This document shows, one piece after another, positions 10,615 through 21,432 of a stretch of 44,286 bases of DNA. The notes beneath the pieces are model-generated. The model was not told the origin of the DNA. It searched no databases and saw only the letters and a program-made list of their open reading frames with translations. Source of the DNA: Lingula anatina (taxonomy: Eukaryota; Brachiopoda; Lingulata; Lingulida; Lingulidae); NCBI RefSeq assembly GCF_001039355.2, contig NW_019775291.1, forward strand, positions 918,730-963,015. The letters run 5' to 3'. Every line of letters starts with the position of its first letter. The first letter of the stretch is position 1. Both the position numbers and the translations under genes were made by a program.

Positions 10615-13047
10615 TTAATCTGATTCTTGGCCAATTTTTTCTGGATGCTTACTTCTAACATGCTTTTTTATGCTGTGTTTCCAACCAAATGTTTGCGTAC
10701 AATATGGGCAATTAAACACGTTTTCTCTTGTGTGTACTTGTTGGTGGCTATTACGATCTTTACCGGTTATAAATCTCTTGTCACAAAACTGACACTGAAA
10801 AGGTCTCTGGTCAGTATGAATCTTCTCATGGACATTACGTCCTTGCTCATGTGTGAATGCCTTACCACAGAAAGAACACTTAAACAATTTTTCTCCGGTG
10901 TGGATCCTCTCGTGATCACGGCAGTGTGCCTTCCTCCTGAATGCCTTCCCACAGTGCTGACAGGAGTGGGGTTTGGCAGGCTCCTCGCCAGTGTGACTCA
11001 TTTCATGGTTCAAACACACCTGCCTGTAGGCAAACCTCTTGGGACAGTGCTTACACTTGTACGGGGTTTCACCATTATGGCTCCTCATGTGAATTTTAAG
11101 GCTGAACTTGGTGCCAAATGCTTTGGAGCACAGGGAGCAATCAAACTCTCTAATGTCAGCATGGGCTCTTTCATGACTTGCCAGCCAAGCTTTGGTTGCA
11201 AACACTTTATCACAATATCTACATTTCATGTCGTCACTGAAGATTCCTTTGTGAATGTTTTCATGAGTTGTCCATATGGCTTTATTTGCAAATTCTTTAT
11301 TACAAAACTGGCATTTATAAGGTTTCAGATGAGTGTCTTCATGTCGCTTGACATCGGACACAGTTAAAAAACACTTATCACAATACTGGCATTTGTGTTT
11401 CTTCTCCCCAGTGTGATACACCATGTGACCGCTAAGATCACTTTTAGTATTAAAATATTTGTCACAAACACTGCAGCCATACAATCTTTCATTAGTGTGC
11501 CTCTGTTTGTGGTTTTCCAGCTTGCCATTGGTATCAAAGGCCATGCTACATTGACTACATTGGAATTGCCTCTCCCCTGTGTGAATCTTGGCATGGACCC
11601 TGCGGTCATATGTACTGGGGAATGCTTTAAAGCACACATCACACTTAAAGGGCAGGTCCCCAACATGCCTCATTTCATGTTTTTTTAAGACCTGTTTGTG
11701 TCTGAACCTCCTGGGACAGTGTGAACACTGAAATGGCTTCTCTCCGGTGTGGACCCGTTCATGCTGGTCAAGTTCATATCGAATGACAAATCCTTTTTGG
11801 CAAAATGAACATTTGAAAGGCTTATCGTCTCTATGTCGCATCTTGTGCATTTGGAGGTGAATCTTCTTGAAGAAGGCTTTGGGGCAAGTCTGACATTTGA
11901 AGGGTCTCGTTCCTGAGTGAATCAATTTATGGTCTCTAAAACCAGCTCTAGTTTTAAAATCCATTTCACAGATTTGACACTGAAATGGGCTTTGTTCTGA
12001 ATGGAGATTCTCAACATCAAGGCAGACGTTTTGTCTGTGCCTCCTGTTACCTCGACGTGTGGCACGGCTGTTACTAAGACGTCCTGTATCTACATTAACC
12101 ATCACTGTATTCTCCTCCAGATGAACTAGCGCTTCATGTGCAGTGCGATCTCCGCTCCATTTAAACAATCTGCTACAGAAATTACACTGAAAAGGTTTGT
12201 TTTTAATCCGTTTATCTCTCAAATATGAAGCACCCTGTTCATTGCCAAGCTCTGTAGTAAAAGAGGGGTTTGTCTTCTGTTGCAGAATAAAGGTTTTCTC
12301 ACCACTATGAATCATTTCATGCGCCACACAGTCCCCCTTCCACACAAACACTTGGTTACAATGGCCACACTTATACCCTTTCTTGGTAGCTGGTGCCACA
12401 CCAGTTGTTGGTTTGAAGTCAGCTGTAAACATGTCAGGAGCTGATCTTAGTTTTGTTGGTTCAGTGTCAGATGTAGACATTTTTGCACTTGCTGGTGAGG
12501 TTTTGGTTACTCCTGCAATGTCAGAAGGCAACATGTCAGTTGTTGCAGTGACACCTGTCAGCACATTGTCAGCTGTAGACATGGCATCATCTGTTGATCT
12601 GCATTCAGTATTGGATACAATGTCAGTGTCTGACATAATCTCAGTAAATGGAACAATGTCAAAGTCAGCAGTTGTCAGTATGTCAACTGAAGACATGTCA
12701 CTTGACAATGTGATATTAGCTGTTGGCATAGTATCTAGTGTTGGCAGAGTATCAGTTCCTGGCATAGTATCTAGTGTTGGCAGAGTATCAGTTCCTGGCA
12801 TAGTATCTAGTGTTGGCAGAGTATCAGTTCCTGGCAGAGTATCTAGTGTTGGCAGAGTATCAGTTCCTGGCAGAGTAAAATCAGCTTCTTTGGTGGAAGA
12901 CAAAAATTCTCCTTTACTGCAACTACCTTCATTATGGTTCAGTTCCCCTTTAGTTTTGAGGTTAAGCTTGTGCATATTAACTGCAGTGTCAGATTTATAT
13001 TCTATACTGGTATTCTGTGTTGTTTTATTTGACACTTGCTTGGCCAT
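10615..13047 (-). CDS. C2H2 zinc-finger protein, 810 aa, 18 fingers
   Basis: One uninterrupted reading frame in a single exon. The N-terminal 210 residues are finger-free, rich in Thr, Ser, Asp and Met, and contain a 12-residue repeat (PGTDTLPTLDTM) four times from about residue 60. From about residue 220, 18 C2H2 fingers follow (CxxC...HxxxH), the first two separated by an irregular spacer and many of the rest joined by TGEK-like linkers (HTGEKP, HTGERQ, HTDQRP). The last finger is FNCPYCTQTFGWKHSIKKHVRSKH near the end. Known of the family: such proteins are nuclear and bind DNA, but the target cannot be read from sequence. An acceptor-like CTTTTTAG on this strand near 13205 suggests a 5' UTR intron upstream of the ATG. 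No KRAB, BTB, SCAN or ZAD domain is seen, so it is assigned to no named gene. Confidence 0.93.
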   Translation of the reverse strand: MAKQVSNKTTQNTSIEYKSDTAVNMHKLNLKTKGELNHNEGSCSKGEFLSSTKEADFTLPGTDTLPTLDTLPGTDTLPTLDTMPGTDTLPTLDTMPGTDTLPTLDTMPTANITLSSDMSSVDILTTADFDIVPFTEIMSDTDIVSNTECRSTDDAMSTADNVLTGVTATTDMLPSDIAGVTKTSPASAKMSTSDTEPTKLRSAPDMFTADFKPTTGVAPATKKGYKCGHCNQVFVWKGDCVAHEMIHSGEKTFILQQKTNPSFTTELGNEQGASYLRDKRIKNKPFQCNFCSRLFKWSGDRTAHEALVHLEENTVMVNVDTGRLSNSRATRRGNRRHRQNVCLDVENLHSEQSPFQCQICEMDFKTRAGFRDHKLIHSGTRPFKCQTCPKAFFKKIHLQMHKMRHRDDKPFKCSFCQKGFVIRYELDQHERVHTGEKPFQCSHCPRRFRHKQVLKKHEMRHVGDLPFKCDVCFKAFPSTYDRRVHAKIHTGERQFQCSQCSMAFDTNGKLENHKQRHTNERLYGCSVCDKYFNTKSDLSGHMVYHTGEKKHKCQYCDKCFLTVSDVKRHEDTHLKPYKCQFCNKEFANKAIWTTHENIHKGIFSDDMKCRYCDKVFATKAWLASHERAHADIREFDCSLCSKAFGTKFSLKIHMRSHNGETPYKCKHCPKRFAYRQVCLNHEMSHTGEEPAKPHSCQHCGKAFRRKAHCRDHERIHTGEKLFKCSFCGKAFTHEQGRNVHEKIHTDQRPFQCQFCDKRFITGKDRNSHQQVHTRENVFNCPYCTQTFGWKHSIKKHVRSKHPEKIGQESD
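12728..12875 (-). repeat. 36-bp coding repeat, four copies, in the zinc-finger gene
   Basis: A 36-nt unit (plus strand CTAGTGTTGGCAGAGTATC then AGTTCCTGGCATAGTAT) repeats about four times almost without change and encodes PGTDTLPTLDT(L/M). The unit length is a multiple of 3, so copy-number change keeps the frame. High identity between copies indicates recent expansion. Confidence 0.9.
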
Positions 13048-14142
13048 ATTTCCAATTGGTTCAATAAAAATGGAATGTGTTAATTGTGTGCAGTTTTACA
13101 TCTTGCATCAGTACAATATATACTCTGTCCAAGGAGTGAACACCTTACACTGCTTCTCTCCCAGAAGTCTGTGGTAATATTTCTGTGATAAGACCTACAC
13201 AGTTCCTAAAAAGATAAAAACATTAAATAATTAAAATAACATTAATGTTAAAGCCCCCTCCAGCCCCTCCCTTGCAACTACGTCGGAGTTTACAGACTAC
13301 CAATCACTCTCACAACCTAACATAAAACAATAAATGCTTATTAATATTTTATATTTTTTAATATTACAAAGTCAATGTCTTTCTCTATGTGCCATCATAT
13401 TTTATTCTTATTTCATATTTGATAATTTATTTAATACTATTAAATTTTTCATTCATATATGATGAGCTCTTTTTTATTACAATTCTTAATGCAAAGTATG
13501 TTAGCTAGGCATAACAATATATTGTGTACGTTTCTTTAAAAAACAAAAGTGACACGTATAATACCAAGGAGTTTCAACAAGGAACTCCTGATAATACCAA
13601 TCAACAGTGTCAGTGCATATCAATGCATGTTCCATTGAAAGAAGTTGTTTACTTTTGTCATACAAGATCATCAAACATCAAAAGTATAACGTAAACTTTC
13701 GAAAGATTATTCCACAGTGAAGTAGTAAAAACACGACAACAAATGTTGAATTGATGTGGGTTACATATAAACTTTATCACTGGCAGACTGCAAACTGGGT
13801 TAGAACGAACAATCCCAACAAATTTCATCAGACAAGATTTTTTTATGTGCGTAATCAGTACAGTGACAATGACATAATCACAGTTTTCCTGTCCCAAACC
13901 CTGGCTGCTACAAAGGCAGTGACACATAAAATTATTCATGTTGCATTCTTTGGACATTTTAGATAATATGACACCAGTACCTGCTAGTACGGACTTGCTA
14001 CTACGGCTCTAGATATTTCCTCCCGATTCTACAGTGAACGAAAGATGGCGCTATGAGTGAGTCATGGACGAGTCCATCTGAAGATATACATCTCATTTAA
14101 TGTATCTATCTCACTTAGGCTTTCACTTCTTTGCCCCCCCCC
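13048..14142 (-). other. Zinc-finger gene 5' region (UTR intron, promoter side)
   Basis: No coding sequence recognised. An acceptor-like site on the minus strand near 13205 suggests that a 5' UTR exon lies further right. AAGATGGCGC at 14042-14051 resembles a YY1-type core promoter motif (AAGATGGCGGC), here on the plus strand. A small hairpin (AGGAGTT/AACTCCT) lies near 13567-13590. The sequence ends in a C run beside the assembly gap. Confidence 0.4.
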
Positions 14143-14689
14143 NNNNNNNNNNNNNNNNNNNNNNNNNNNNNNNNNNNNNNNNNNNNNNNNNNNNNNNNNN
14201 NNNNNNNNNNNNNNNNNNNNNNNNNNNNNNNNNNNNNNNNNNNNNNNNNNNNNNNNNNNNNNNNNNNNNNNNNNNNNNNNNNNNNNNNNNNNNNNNNNNN
14301 NNNNNNNNNNNNNNNNNNNNNNNNNNNNNNNNNNNNNNNNNNNNNNNNNNNNNNNNNNNNNNNNNNNNNNNNNNNNNNNNNNNNNNNNNNNNNNNNNNNN
14401 NNNNNNNNNNNNNNNNNNNNNNNNNNNNNNNNNNNNNNNNNNNNNNNNNNNNNNNNNNNNNNNNNNNNNNNNNNNNNNNNNNNNNNNNNNNNNNNNNNNN
14501 NNNNNNNNNNNNNNNNNNNNNNNNNNNNNNNNNNNNNNNNNNNNNNNNNNNNNNNNNNNNNNNNNNNNNNNNNNNNNNNNNNNNNNNNNNNNNNNNNNNN
14601 NNNNNNNNNNNNNNNNNNNNNNNNNNNNNNNNNNNNNNNNNNNNNNNNNNNNNNNNNNNNNNNNNNNNNNNNNNNNNNNNNNNNNNNNN
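14143..14689. other. Assembly gap (547 N)
   Basis: Unresolved bases. The gap is bordered by a C run on the left and by a GACGGACAGACAGA tract on the right, so low-complexity sequence probably broke the assembly. Open frames that run through it are artefacts. Confidence 1.
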
Positions 14690-16201
14690 AGACGGACAGA
14701 CAGAAACGCGCTTTTTTAAAGTCCTGGATCTATCAGTAGGCCTAAACATAGGAACTAGTAGGTCCTACCGGCTTTTTCCAAAACGTTTTTCCCTGAAGAC
14801 TGGCGTATTTTATGGTCACGCGTTGGATTCACGTAAGCTTCAACGTTTCGCGTTCGTTAAATGCCGACTGCAATGAACTTTAATATTTAATTTTGTCTTG
14901 AAAAACGAAAAGTTCCCCTCCCATCCACACGCACAGACATTTTGAAAAACAATTTTATGTGGATATTTATAAAATACTAATTGAGTCGTACCGTAGTTTC
15001 AACAGCCGCCCCCAGCATTTTATAAGGCCTTATTATGAGCTAATTATTTTGATCAAGTTTAATTGGTTGACATTAATTAACGCCTGTATATAGCCAAGCG
15101 TGACGTTCAGTGTGAGAATAGAAAGAGAGTCTATCTGAGGAGTTTGAATTGTACTTTTTTGTTTCAATTTTTCTGCTCTACATGAGTGTATTGTATGAAA
15201 ACAAGCTGGTGGGACGCATCCAGGCTTTTTCTTGTTGGGGATGGGGAAGGGCACTAAGTACAAATTTTTTTTAATTCTCTTTTTTTTGGGGGGGGGGGCG
15301 ATATGGGGTACCTTATGATTTTGTTAAGTGTGTTGGGGGTGTTTACAATGGTGAAAAATCCAATGCTTCGACTGGTAAACGTAAAATAGTAGTCGAGGAC
15401 AATTTTACTATAGGGCCCTATAACAGGTTACTTGGCTGAAATTTTGTCTTTTTTTTTGTGCGCTTTCTCATCCTGTTTTGCTAGTTACAGACATAACACC
15501 CTGCGCATCCTACTAATATTTACGTGAAATTTTAGAATATGATGAAAAAATATTATTGAAGATTGAATCTTAGAGTGAAATAAGAACTATCCTAATAAAA
15601 GGCCAACTATGATCAAAGTCCATTCTACAGGCATAATCCCTTATCTGACAGAACAAACAAACAAAAATGAAATGAAATTTGACTAATATAAATGGACAAC
15701 TTACTCTCAACCTTTCGTGGTTAGGGATTTCAAACGGAGAGCGCTTTTCCTGCTCTTGACAATTGTATTCTAAAAGAATTACATTTTCTTATGAATAACC
15801 AAAAGGTTCTGTTGGTCTTTAAAAAAACTACATATATCTTCAACGCACAGGCATTTGGGGAACCGTTTTTTTTTTTTTTTTTTTTTTTTTTTGTCATGCA
15901 GAGGTTGGTAATTAAGCGGTTACGTTTAGCAACTCGCAACAAGCCATCACTAACTGACTCATAATCCATGCGAGTGGCTCTGCCTGATAATATTTACTAC
16001 GACAGACTGCGTGACTGGCGTGTAAATCGCCTCACCTATGCGCCGAGGCACTTTCATGTTCACTTCCCAACGCGACTCTACCGTGTAGTGGTCTGCTGGC
16101 TAAATATACACTGTGCCTGCTTAACTGTGTCGCAGCGAGAGAGCGTCCCTGTATGTCATTATTTATATATCCCGTAGAACACCTGACCACCCAGACCATC
16201 C
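14690..16201 (+). other. Upstream region of the EF-hand gene
   Basis: No gene is recognised. It holds low-complexity runs (G run near 15288-15297, a T run of more than 20 near 15868-15891). TAAATATA near 16101-16108 and TTATTTATATATC near 16159-16171 are TATA-like. The first is better placed for a start site about 30 bases downstream and a short 5' leader before the ATG at 16202. Confidence 0.4.
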
Positions 16202-19200
16202 ATGGCAACTGGACATGGTGAAGGATATGAACTATCTGATTTTTTGAAAGCCAAATATGAGCATGTTTTTGTTGTGTTGTTTGGTAAGTAATATTGATAA
16301 TATTAATTAAGGTTTGATAATGATCTGTCAGCAGACGGCACAAGGCACTTGTCCTGGAGTTAAAACCTAGGTCATACCACGCGGCCAAATCAGCCGTGTT
16401 TGAATGTAGAGTTTACCACCTCTTATAACTTAAAACGACAACCAAATATTAGAATTTTTATTGTAAGAATCTTCTCAGAGCGTGGGAATAAATGACGTTG
16501 TCACGCAAGGTTCATGCATTAAATGACCTTCAGCGTCTTCCCAATATACTGGTACTTAATACCAAGTGCTATTGCATTTATCAACATTTAACGTTGTTAA
16601 CAATAAATAATACAGATGTTATTTGTCACTAGTCCAGAGCATTAAATATATCAGTTTTAGTATGTAGTATGTTTACAACCGCTATGGGCGTAGAGAATGT
16701 TAATACTGTCGGTTCATTCCATCATAAATGCAACACTTGTCAGGTAGGATTTGCTTCTGGCCTTTTTAATAAGTTCTGAGGCTCCGTGCTGCGGTTTGTA
16801 CCATCAAGCTGTACCGGTAAGCCAGCCAGTAGAGAGACGTGCACTGCATAAACATTTCTTCCTTTTGAAAAAAAAGGACTCATGATATCGTGAGTCTCGG
16901 GTGAAAACAGCGAACGCTGTCACTGCAGAACGGGTTCTGTGTCTTCATTAACCGCGAGGGAGTAATACGACTTTCATTAACCTACTTAACAGGGTGTAGC
17001 GTTTTTAAATGTTTCGTTGACAGCCACTTCATATGTAAATGTAATGTCACTGCAGTGAATATCTGGTCTTTAGCGTTAGATATAAGAACCTTGGTCATAT
17101 ATAAGCACCTCGTCACCCATCTGGTGAACAATTAATCTGTACAGTACAGATAATGCGTTCGGGATCCGCAGGCAGTAAAATGGCCTGTACTATCGTGTGT
17201 AGAAAGAATGGTGATCTAACAGATAAAATATTATATACTTACCAGCGAATATCTGAGATGCACATCTGTAAATATCGAGGAAAACCACCTGCATTCTTAC
17301 AGAAATATAAAAAGAAGTTCACACTAATTATTCTAAAGATGTATACCAGGCAATAAACTTCTGTTACGCTCTTGTTTTGTCTACTAGATGTTATTTGTCT
17401 GTTTTTTTAAATCCCTCGATACAACTTCTGTCTAATTTATTTGTTTAAAACACTTAATATTTTGAATTCCATTGTGTACATATTGTGTTTATATAAAGGT
17501 GAACGATAAGCCAACAAATGCTCACTCTATGTGAATGAATTATCATGTCATTAATAATATAGCCCACTTTTTGTTTCAGATGCGACACACGACAAAGTAG
17601 TCTCCAGAACGGATTTTGTCAATTTACTAAGGGTAAGATACGCAGGATATTAACCGCGATTCCTTGTTAGTTATAATACTGAGCATTGTTATATGAATCA
17701 CTTTTTTACTTTGATTAAAAAAACATATTTTGATGTATTGAAATAATCCTTTCCTGCACTTCAACTTTGAAGTTCTCATGCATTATAATGCTTACTAAGG
17801 AACCAAAGTTTTTGTTTTCAAATTTTTGGAACTAATGCCTCGAGTAAAGGCAATTAAAGAAGCAGGTGACCTAACAGTGACCTTTAGAATGGCGGTATTA
17901 GCCATAAAATCCGTCTCTGTAAGCCCGCCAAGCAGAATCAACTCCATTTTTGTTCACAAGTAAAAAAAGATGATTTATTAACCGATCACGTGCTCCGTAA
18001 TAAGATATATTCTAGCAGGTGAGGCGAAGCTTCCAGTTATATTACGCAGTCATCCTGGTAGAGAGCTGAGTATACGCCATGCGGGTTATTTCTTGGTGTT
18101 ATTCTCTACTATCTTGGTTTGATCCCGGGTGAGATATGTGGGGGTAGTCCACCCAGTATATGGGCATTTACGGATGTTGTATTCAGGAAAACGACAATAA
18201 CCCGGACTTTGTTAATCCTGTGTTACATTTATTTTTGTTGAAGAAAGTTGCAGACATCCATGACAGTGAAGTCTCCGACCCCAGTTACAAGATTTTACAG
18301 GAGAGGATAGCGTCCATCATGGCAGGCTTGATGAAAGGCAACAGAGCGCACAAGTCTAGCAGACCGCTCGAAATGCACGTGAGTTCTGCGAATTGCACGT
18401 GAGTTCTTCGTCGATCTTAAGGCGTTAATTTCGTTTGTAATCGTTCCAAGTAACCTTTACCTTTCATTCAGATATTGCCTGGTTCTCTGATATCCCAGCG
18501 CTCAAATGATGTTTCATTATTTACAACCATGGTCTAGATTTCCCATGAAGTAACACTTTATCTGATGAGCGTTGCACGTCAGTAAGTAAAATTAGTCTGT
18601 TTCAAACTACAAAAATCGTACGTCCTTTCGTGGAGAAAAATGTCGTGCCTGGGAATTTCAACAAAGAAAACCACAAAAGCGTGACTGAAGCGCCCTACCG
18701 ACAACGCCTTTTATTTTATTTATTATAGTTTTTCAAATTGTAGATGAACCTTGAAGAATGGTTAACACACTGGTCAGAATTTGTGGCGGCGGCCCAGTCT
18801 AGAGCCGGGTGGCCGGACACGTCACTGGACGGGAAGGTGGACTATAGCTGGCAGAAAGACCTCATGGACTTCCTGTTTGATGTCATAGATTTAAACGGTG
18901 CCTACATTTAATGACTTCACATTTTCAAAACAAGTTGGAAAATATAACTAGCTGCACTACTTAACGCTCTATACGTGAAATTATAAATCAAAGCGTCATA
19001 GTTTTTATGTGTTATACCATACTTTTAGTTTGAATCCAAATAAAGATTGACAAGACATAAACGTCAACCCCAGAAAACTGCTGTTCTTCTAAGGTTCTAA
19101 AGTCATCGACCAATTTTTATTCCCAACCTGCCGTTTTAAAAATAATGTACATCATTCTCTCATTTTTATCATTCACGAAAGCAATGACTTTTTAAAAAAA

Positions 19201-20048
19201 TTTGAATTCAAATAATATTTACGGTCGTTTTCCAGAATACTGTGTTACTCTTGCAGTCATTTTTCCATCAAATTAAACTGTAACTTTCATATTTCCTTTC
19301 ATTGAAATATGGTGTGCAGACATCATTTACAGTAATAATAGAACACCAGTCATAGTAAGTATACAGAAACACATTACGTGACAATTACCATTGCAGGTGA
19401 TGGAGTGATCGATCTGGCAGAGTTCACTGAGTGCTTTGCTGAGTTTGATATTAACGACTGGCTATGTGAGACGGCGTTTAAAAAAATGACAGAGGTACAC
19501 AAAATTATACCAACAGCTATAACGTCTACTCATACACGAATATAATGCTCACCAACTTTTTTTTAAATTGGAACAAAAATCAAAGTTCATGTAAATGAAT
19601 ATGCTTCTTTAGCACACTGTAAAATGTAAAAATATATTTCATAACTTTTTTCATTTTTGGAATTTGTTCTGCAGTCATTTAACCATGAAAGATGTACGTT
19701 TTGCAATTTGGTACGATTATAAAACATCAAAACCGCACGATGACTGTAACTGCGCATATGTTACATTACAGGGTACCAAAGATGTTCTGGACAGGACACG
19801 ATTTGAACAGATCTGGTAATAATCTGTAACTGTAGCGTTTGTATTACATTACAGGGTACCAAAGATGTTCTGGACAGGACACGATTTGAACAGATCTGGT
19901 AATAATCTGTAACTGTGGCGTTTGTATTACATTACAGGGTACCAAAGATGTTCTGGACAGGACACGATTTGAGCAGCTCTGGTTTCAATACCTGACCAGT
20001 GACAGTCACGATGACCCTGGGACGTTCCTTATTCCAGGGAGGTTCTGA
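16202..20048 (+). CDS. EF-hand calcium-binding protein, sarcoplasmic calcium-binding protein/calexcitin type, 210 aa
   Basis: Exons 16202-16283, 17580-17632, 18244-18378, 18744-18897, 19397-19494 and 19938-20048; phases close to 633 nt including TGA. Start chosen as MATGHGEGYELSDFLKAKYE, the first ATG in a good context. Seen: a weak first EF loop (DATHDKVVSRTD, residues about 28-39); a second loop DTSLDGKVDYSW lacking the acidic residue 12; one canonical loop DLNGDGVIDLAEF split by an intron; and a degenerate fourth site before LWFQYLTSDSHDDPGTFLIP. Known of the family: invertebrate SCPs and calexcitins are about 190-200 residue cytosolic Ca2+ buffers/sensors with one or more dead sites and a C-terminal LW-QY/DPGT-like tail. 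Inferred: a Ca2+ buffer or sensor in muscle or neurons. The last exon's acceptor is triplicated, and exon 3 has twin donors. Confidence 0.85.
18060..18155 (+). repeat. Possible tRNA-derived (SINE-like) fragment
   Basis: GGTTTGATCCCGGG at about 18116-18129 is close to a tRNA B box (GGTTCGANNCC). A weak A-box-like CTGGTAGAGAGCTGAG lies about 60 bases upstream. No full cloverleaf, poly(A) tail or target duplication was found, so this is only a suggestion inside intron 2 of the EF-hand gene. Confidence 0.25.
18370..18410 (+). promoter_or_regulatory. Twin 5' splice sites, 20 bp apart (EF-hand exon 3)
   Basis: GCACGTGAGTTCT occurs at 18375 and again 20 bp later, giving GT donors at 18379 and 18399. 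The first keeps the frame with the next exon. The second adds 20 nt and shifts the frame. Confidence 0.75.
19758..19985 (+). repeat. 83-bp triplication of acceptor plus exon head (EF-hand last exon)
   Basis: Three copies of TTACATTACAG plus GGTACCAAAGATGTTCTGG and the following exon bases, with acceptors ending at 19771, 19854 and 19937. The first two continue into CTGGTAATAATCTG, which both supplies a donor-like GTAATA and adds an in-frame stop. Only the third continues as coding exon. The period of 83 is not a multiple of 3. Confidence 0.92.
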
Positions 20049-20701
20049 ACATTTGGCGGAGACAGTGGGATGGTTAACAACTTCTTTGTTAAAACTGTGG
20101 GGTTGGTTTTCAAAGAATGGACTGAACTGAACATGGAGACAACTTTTAGTCTTCAAGAAATTGGTACAAATGAGGAAGGATTCCTGTTGAACAACTGGTT
20201 TTTCCTGATCTTAAAGAGATGTTCAGACAGGCAACTGGCTGGCAATAGATTACGTCAGGGGCATGCCTGGATCAGAATTAACCCCCCTGAATTCATGGGT
20301 TACTCTAGGGACCATTCCCAGACCCTATTGTTCTAATTGTGGATTGATCTATATCCGAGGGGATGCTTGCTAAATTATAGTCAACATAACCAGCTTAGAT
20401 GTCTGTCACACCTACTGAAGCTGCAAGGGGATAATTTTAATTAAAATTATCCTTTAGCAGCTTCAGTAGGCATGCCAGACATCTAAGCCACTTAAGCTGA
20501 AAGTAATTTAGAGAAAAACCCCTCGGAGATGGATCGATCCTGTTAGATCGATCTAGGTATGGGAACCCAGTCCTAGATGGCATACTTAGGCAAGAGAGAT
20601 GTTAGCTTGATAGAAGTTGACTCTGAGGGAAACAAATAATTTGGCAGCTCCATAAAGGCAGTAGAATACACTAAGAGAATTGATAACATTAATAAATAAC
20701 A
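19972..20701 (+). repeat. 730-bp direct duplication, copy A (with the real EF-hand exon end)
   Basis: Appears identical to 20703-21432. It runs from inside the EF-hand last exon through the 3' UTR and the hairpin MITE, and ends one base before a lone n at 20702. Confidence 0.97.
20341..20540. mobile_element. Hairpin MITE, family 1 (200 bp)
   Basis: Ends GGATTGATCTATATCCGAGG and, on the opposite strand, GGATCGATCCATCTCCGAGG, so the termini are inverted. The inside is a second, near-perfect fold-back centred on ATAATTTTAATTAAAATTAT, with arms CTTAGATGTCTG and GACATCTAAG plus CTACTGAAGCTG/CAGCTTCAGTAG. No coding capacity. A relative is at 29935-30117. Confidence 0.75.
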
Positions 20702-20702
20702 N
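20702..20702. other. Single-base n, probable contig join
   Basis: A lone ambiguous base exactly between the two copies of a 730-bp repeat that otherwise look identical. It is best read as a nominal gap between overlapping contigs that were not merged. Confidence 0.85.
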
Positions 20703-21432
20703 AGCAGCTCTGGTTTCAATACCTGACCAGTGACAGTCACGATGACCCTGGGACGTTCCTTATTCCAGGGAGGTTCTGAACATTTGGCGGAGACAGTGGG
20801 ATGGTTAACAACTTCTTTGTTAAAACTGTGGGGTTGGTTTTCAAAGAATGGACTGAACTGAACATGGAGACAACTTTTAGTCTTCAAGAAATTGGTACAA
20901 ATGAGGAAGGATTCCTGTTGAACAACTGGTTTTTCCTGATCTTAAAGAGATGTTCAGACAGGCAACTGGCTGGCAATAGATTACGTCAGGGGCATGCCTG
21001 GATCAGAATTAACCCCCCTGAATTCATGGGTTACTCTAGGGACCATTCCCAGACCCTATTGTTCTAATTGTGGATTGATCTATATCCGAGGGGATGCTTG
21101 CTAAATTATAGTCAACATAACCAGCTTAGATGTCTGTCACACCTACTGAAGCTGCAAGGGGATAATTTTAATTAAAATTATCCTTTAGCAGCTTCAGTAG
21201 GCATGCCAGACATCTAAGCCACTTAAGCTGAAAGTAATTTAGAGAAAAACCCCTCGGAGATGGATCGATCCTGTTAGATCGATCTAGGTATGGGAACCCA
21301 GTCCTAGATGGCATACTTAGGCAAGAGAGATGTTAGCTTGATAGAAGTTGACTCTGAGGGAAACAAATAATTTGGCAGCTCCATAAAGGCAGTAGAATAC
21401 ACTAAGAGAATTGATAACATTAATAAATAACA
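20703..21432 (+). pseudogene. 730-bp duplication, copy B (EF-hand exon tail without acceptor; probable assembly artefact)
   Basis: Begins AGCAGCTCTGGTTTC in mid-exon with no splice acceptor and repeats copy A through AATAACA. It carries a second copy of the hairpin MITE at 21072-21271. An AATAAA in each copy (near 20691 and 21422) is a possible poly(A) signal for the EF-hand gene. True sequence probably continues from 20701 to 21433. Confidence 0.85.
21072..21271. mobile_element. Hairpin MITE, family 1 (copy within duplication B)
   Basis: Same sequence as 20341-20540, present because the 730-bp block is repeated. Probably not an independent insertion. Confidence 0.7.

Noticed and set aside
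10627-11367. 246-codon open frame antisense to the finger array
   Set aside because: The repetitive Cys/His codons of the sense strand create a stop-free antisense; no recognisable protein.
12383-13177. 264-codon open frame opposite the zinc-finger N-terminus
   Set aside because: It mirrors the 36-bp coding repeat and low-complexity sense strand; no domain, and the sense strand is a clear zinc-finger gene.
14057-14876. Long frames across the N gap
   Set aside because: They consist almost wholly of unknown residues.
16325-16400. tRNA-like A and B boxes on the minus strand
   Set aside because: The boxes are only about 12 bp apart, too close for a tRNA or intact SINE promoter.
17153-17356. 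67-codon frame in the first EF-hand intron
   Set aside because: No homology or splice logic; fits chance in AT-rich intron.
20070-20336. 88-codon frame after the EF-hand stop (again at 20801-21067)
   Set aside because: Lies in the 3' UTR, shows no family resemblance, and the second copy comes from the assembly duplication.
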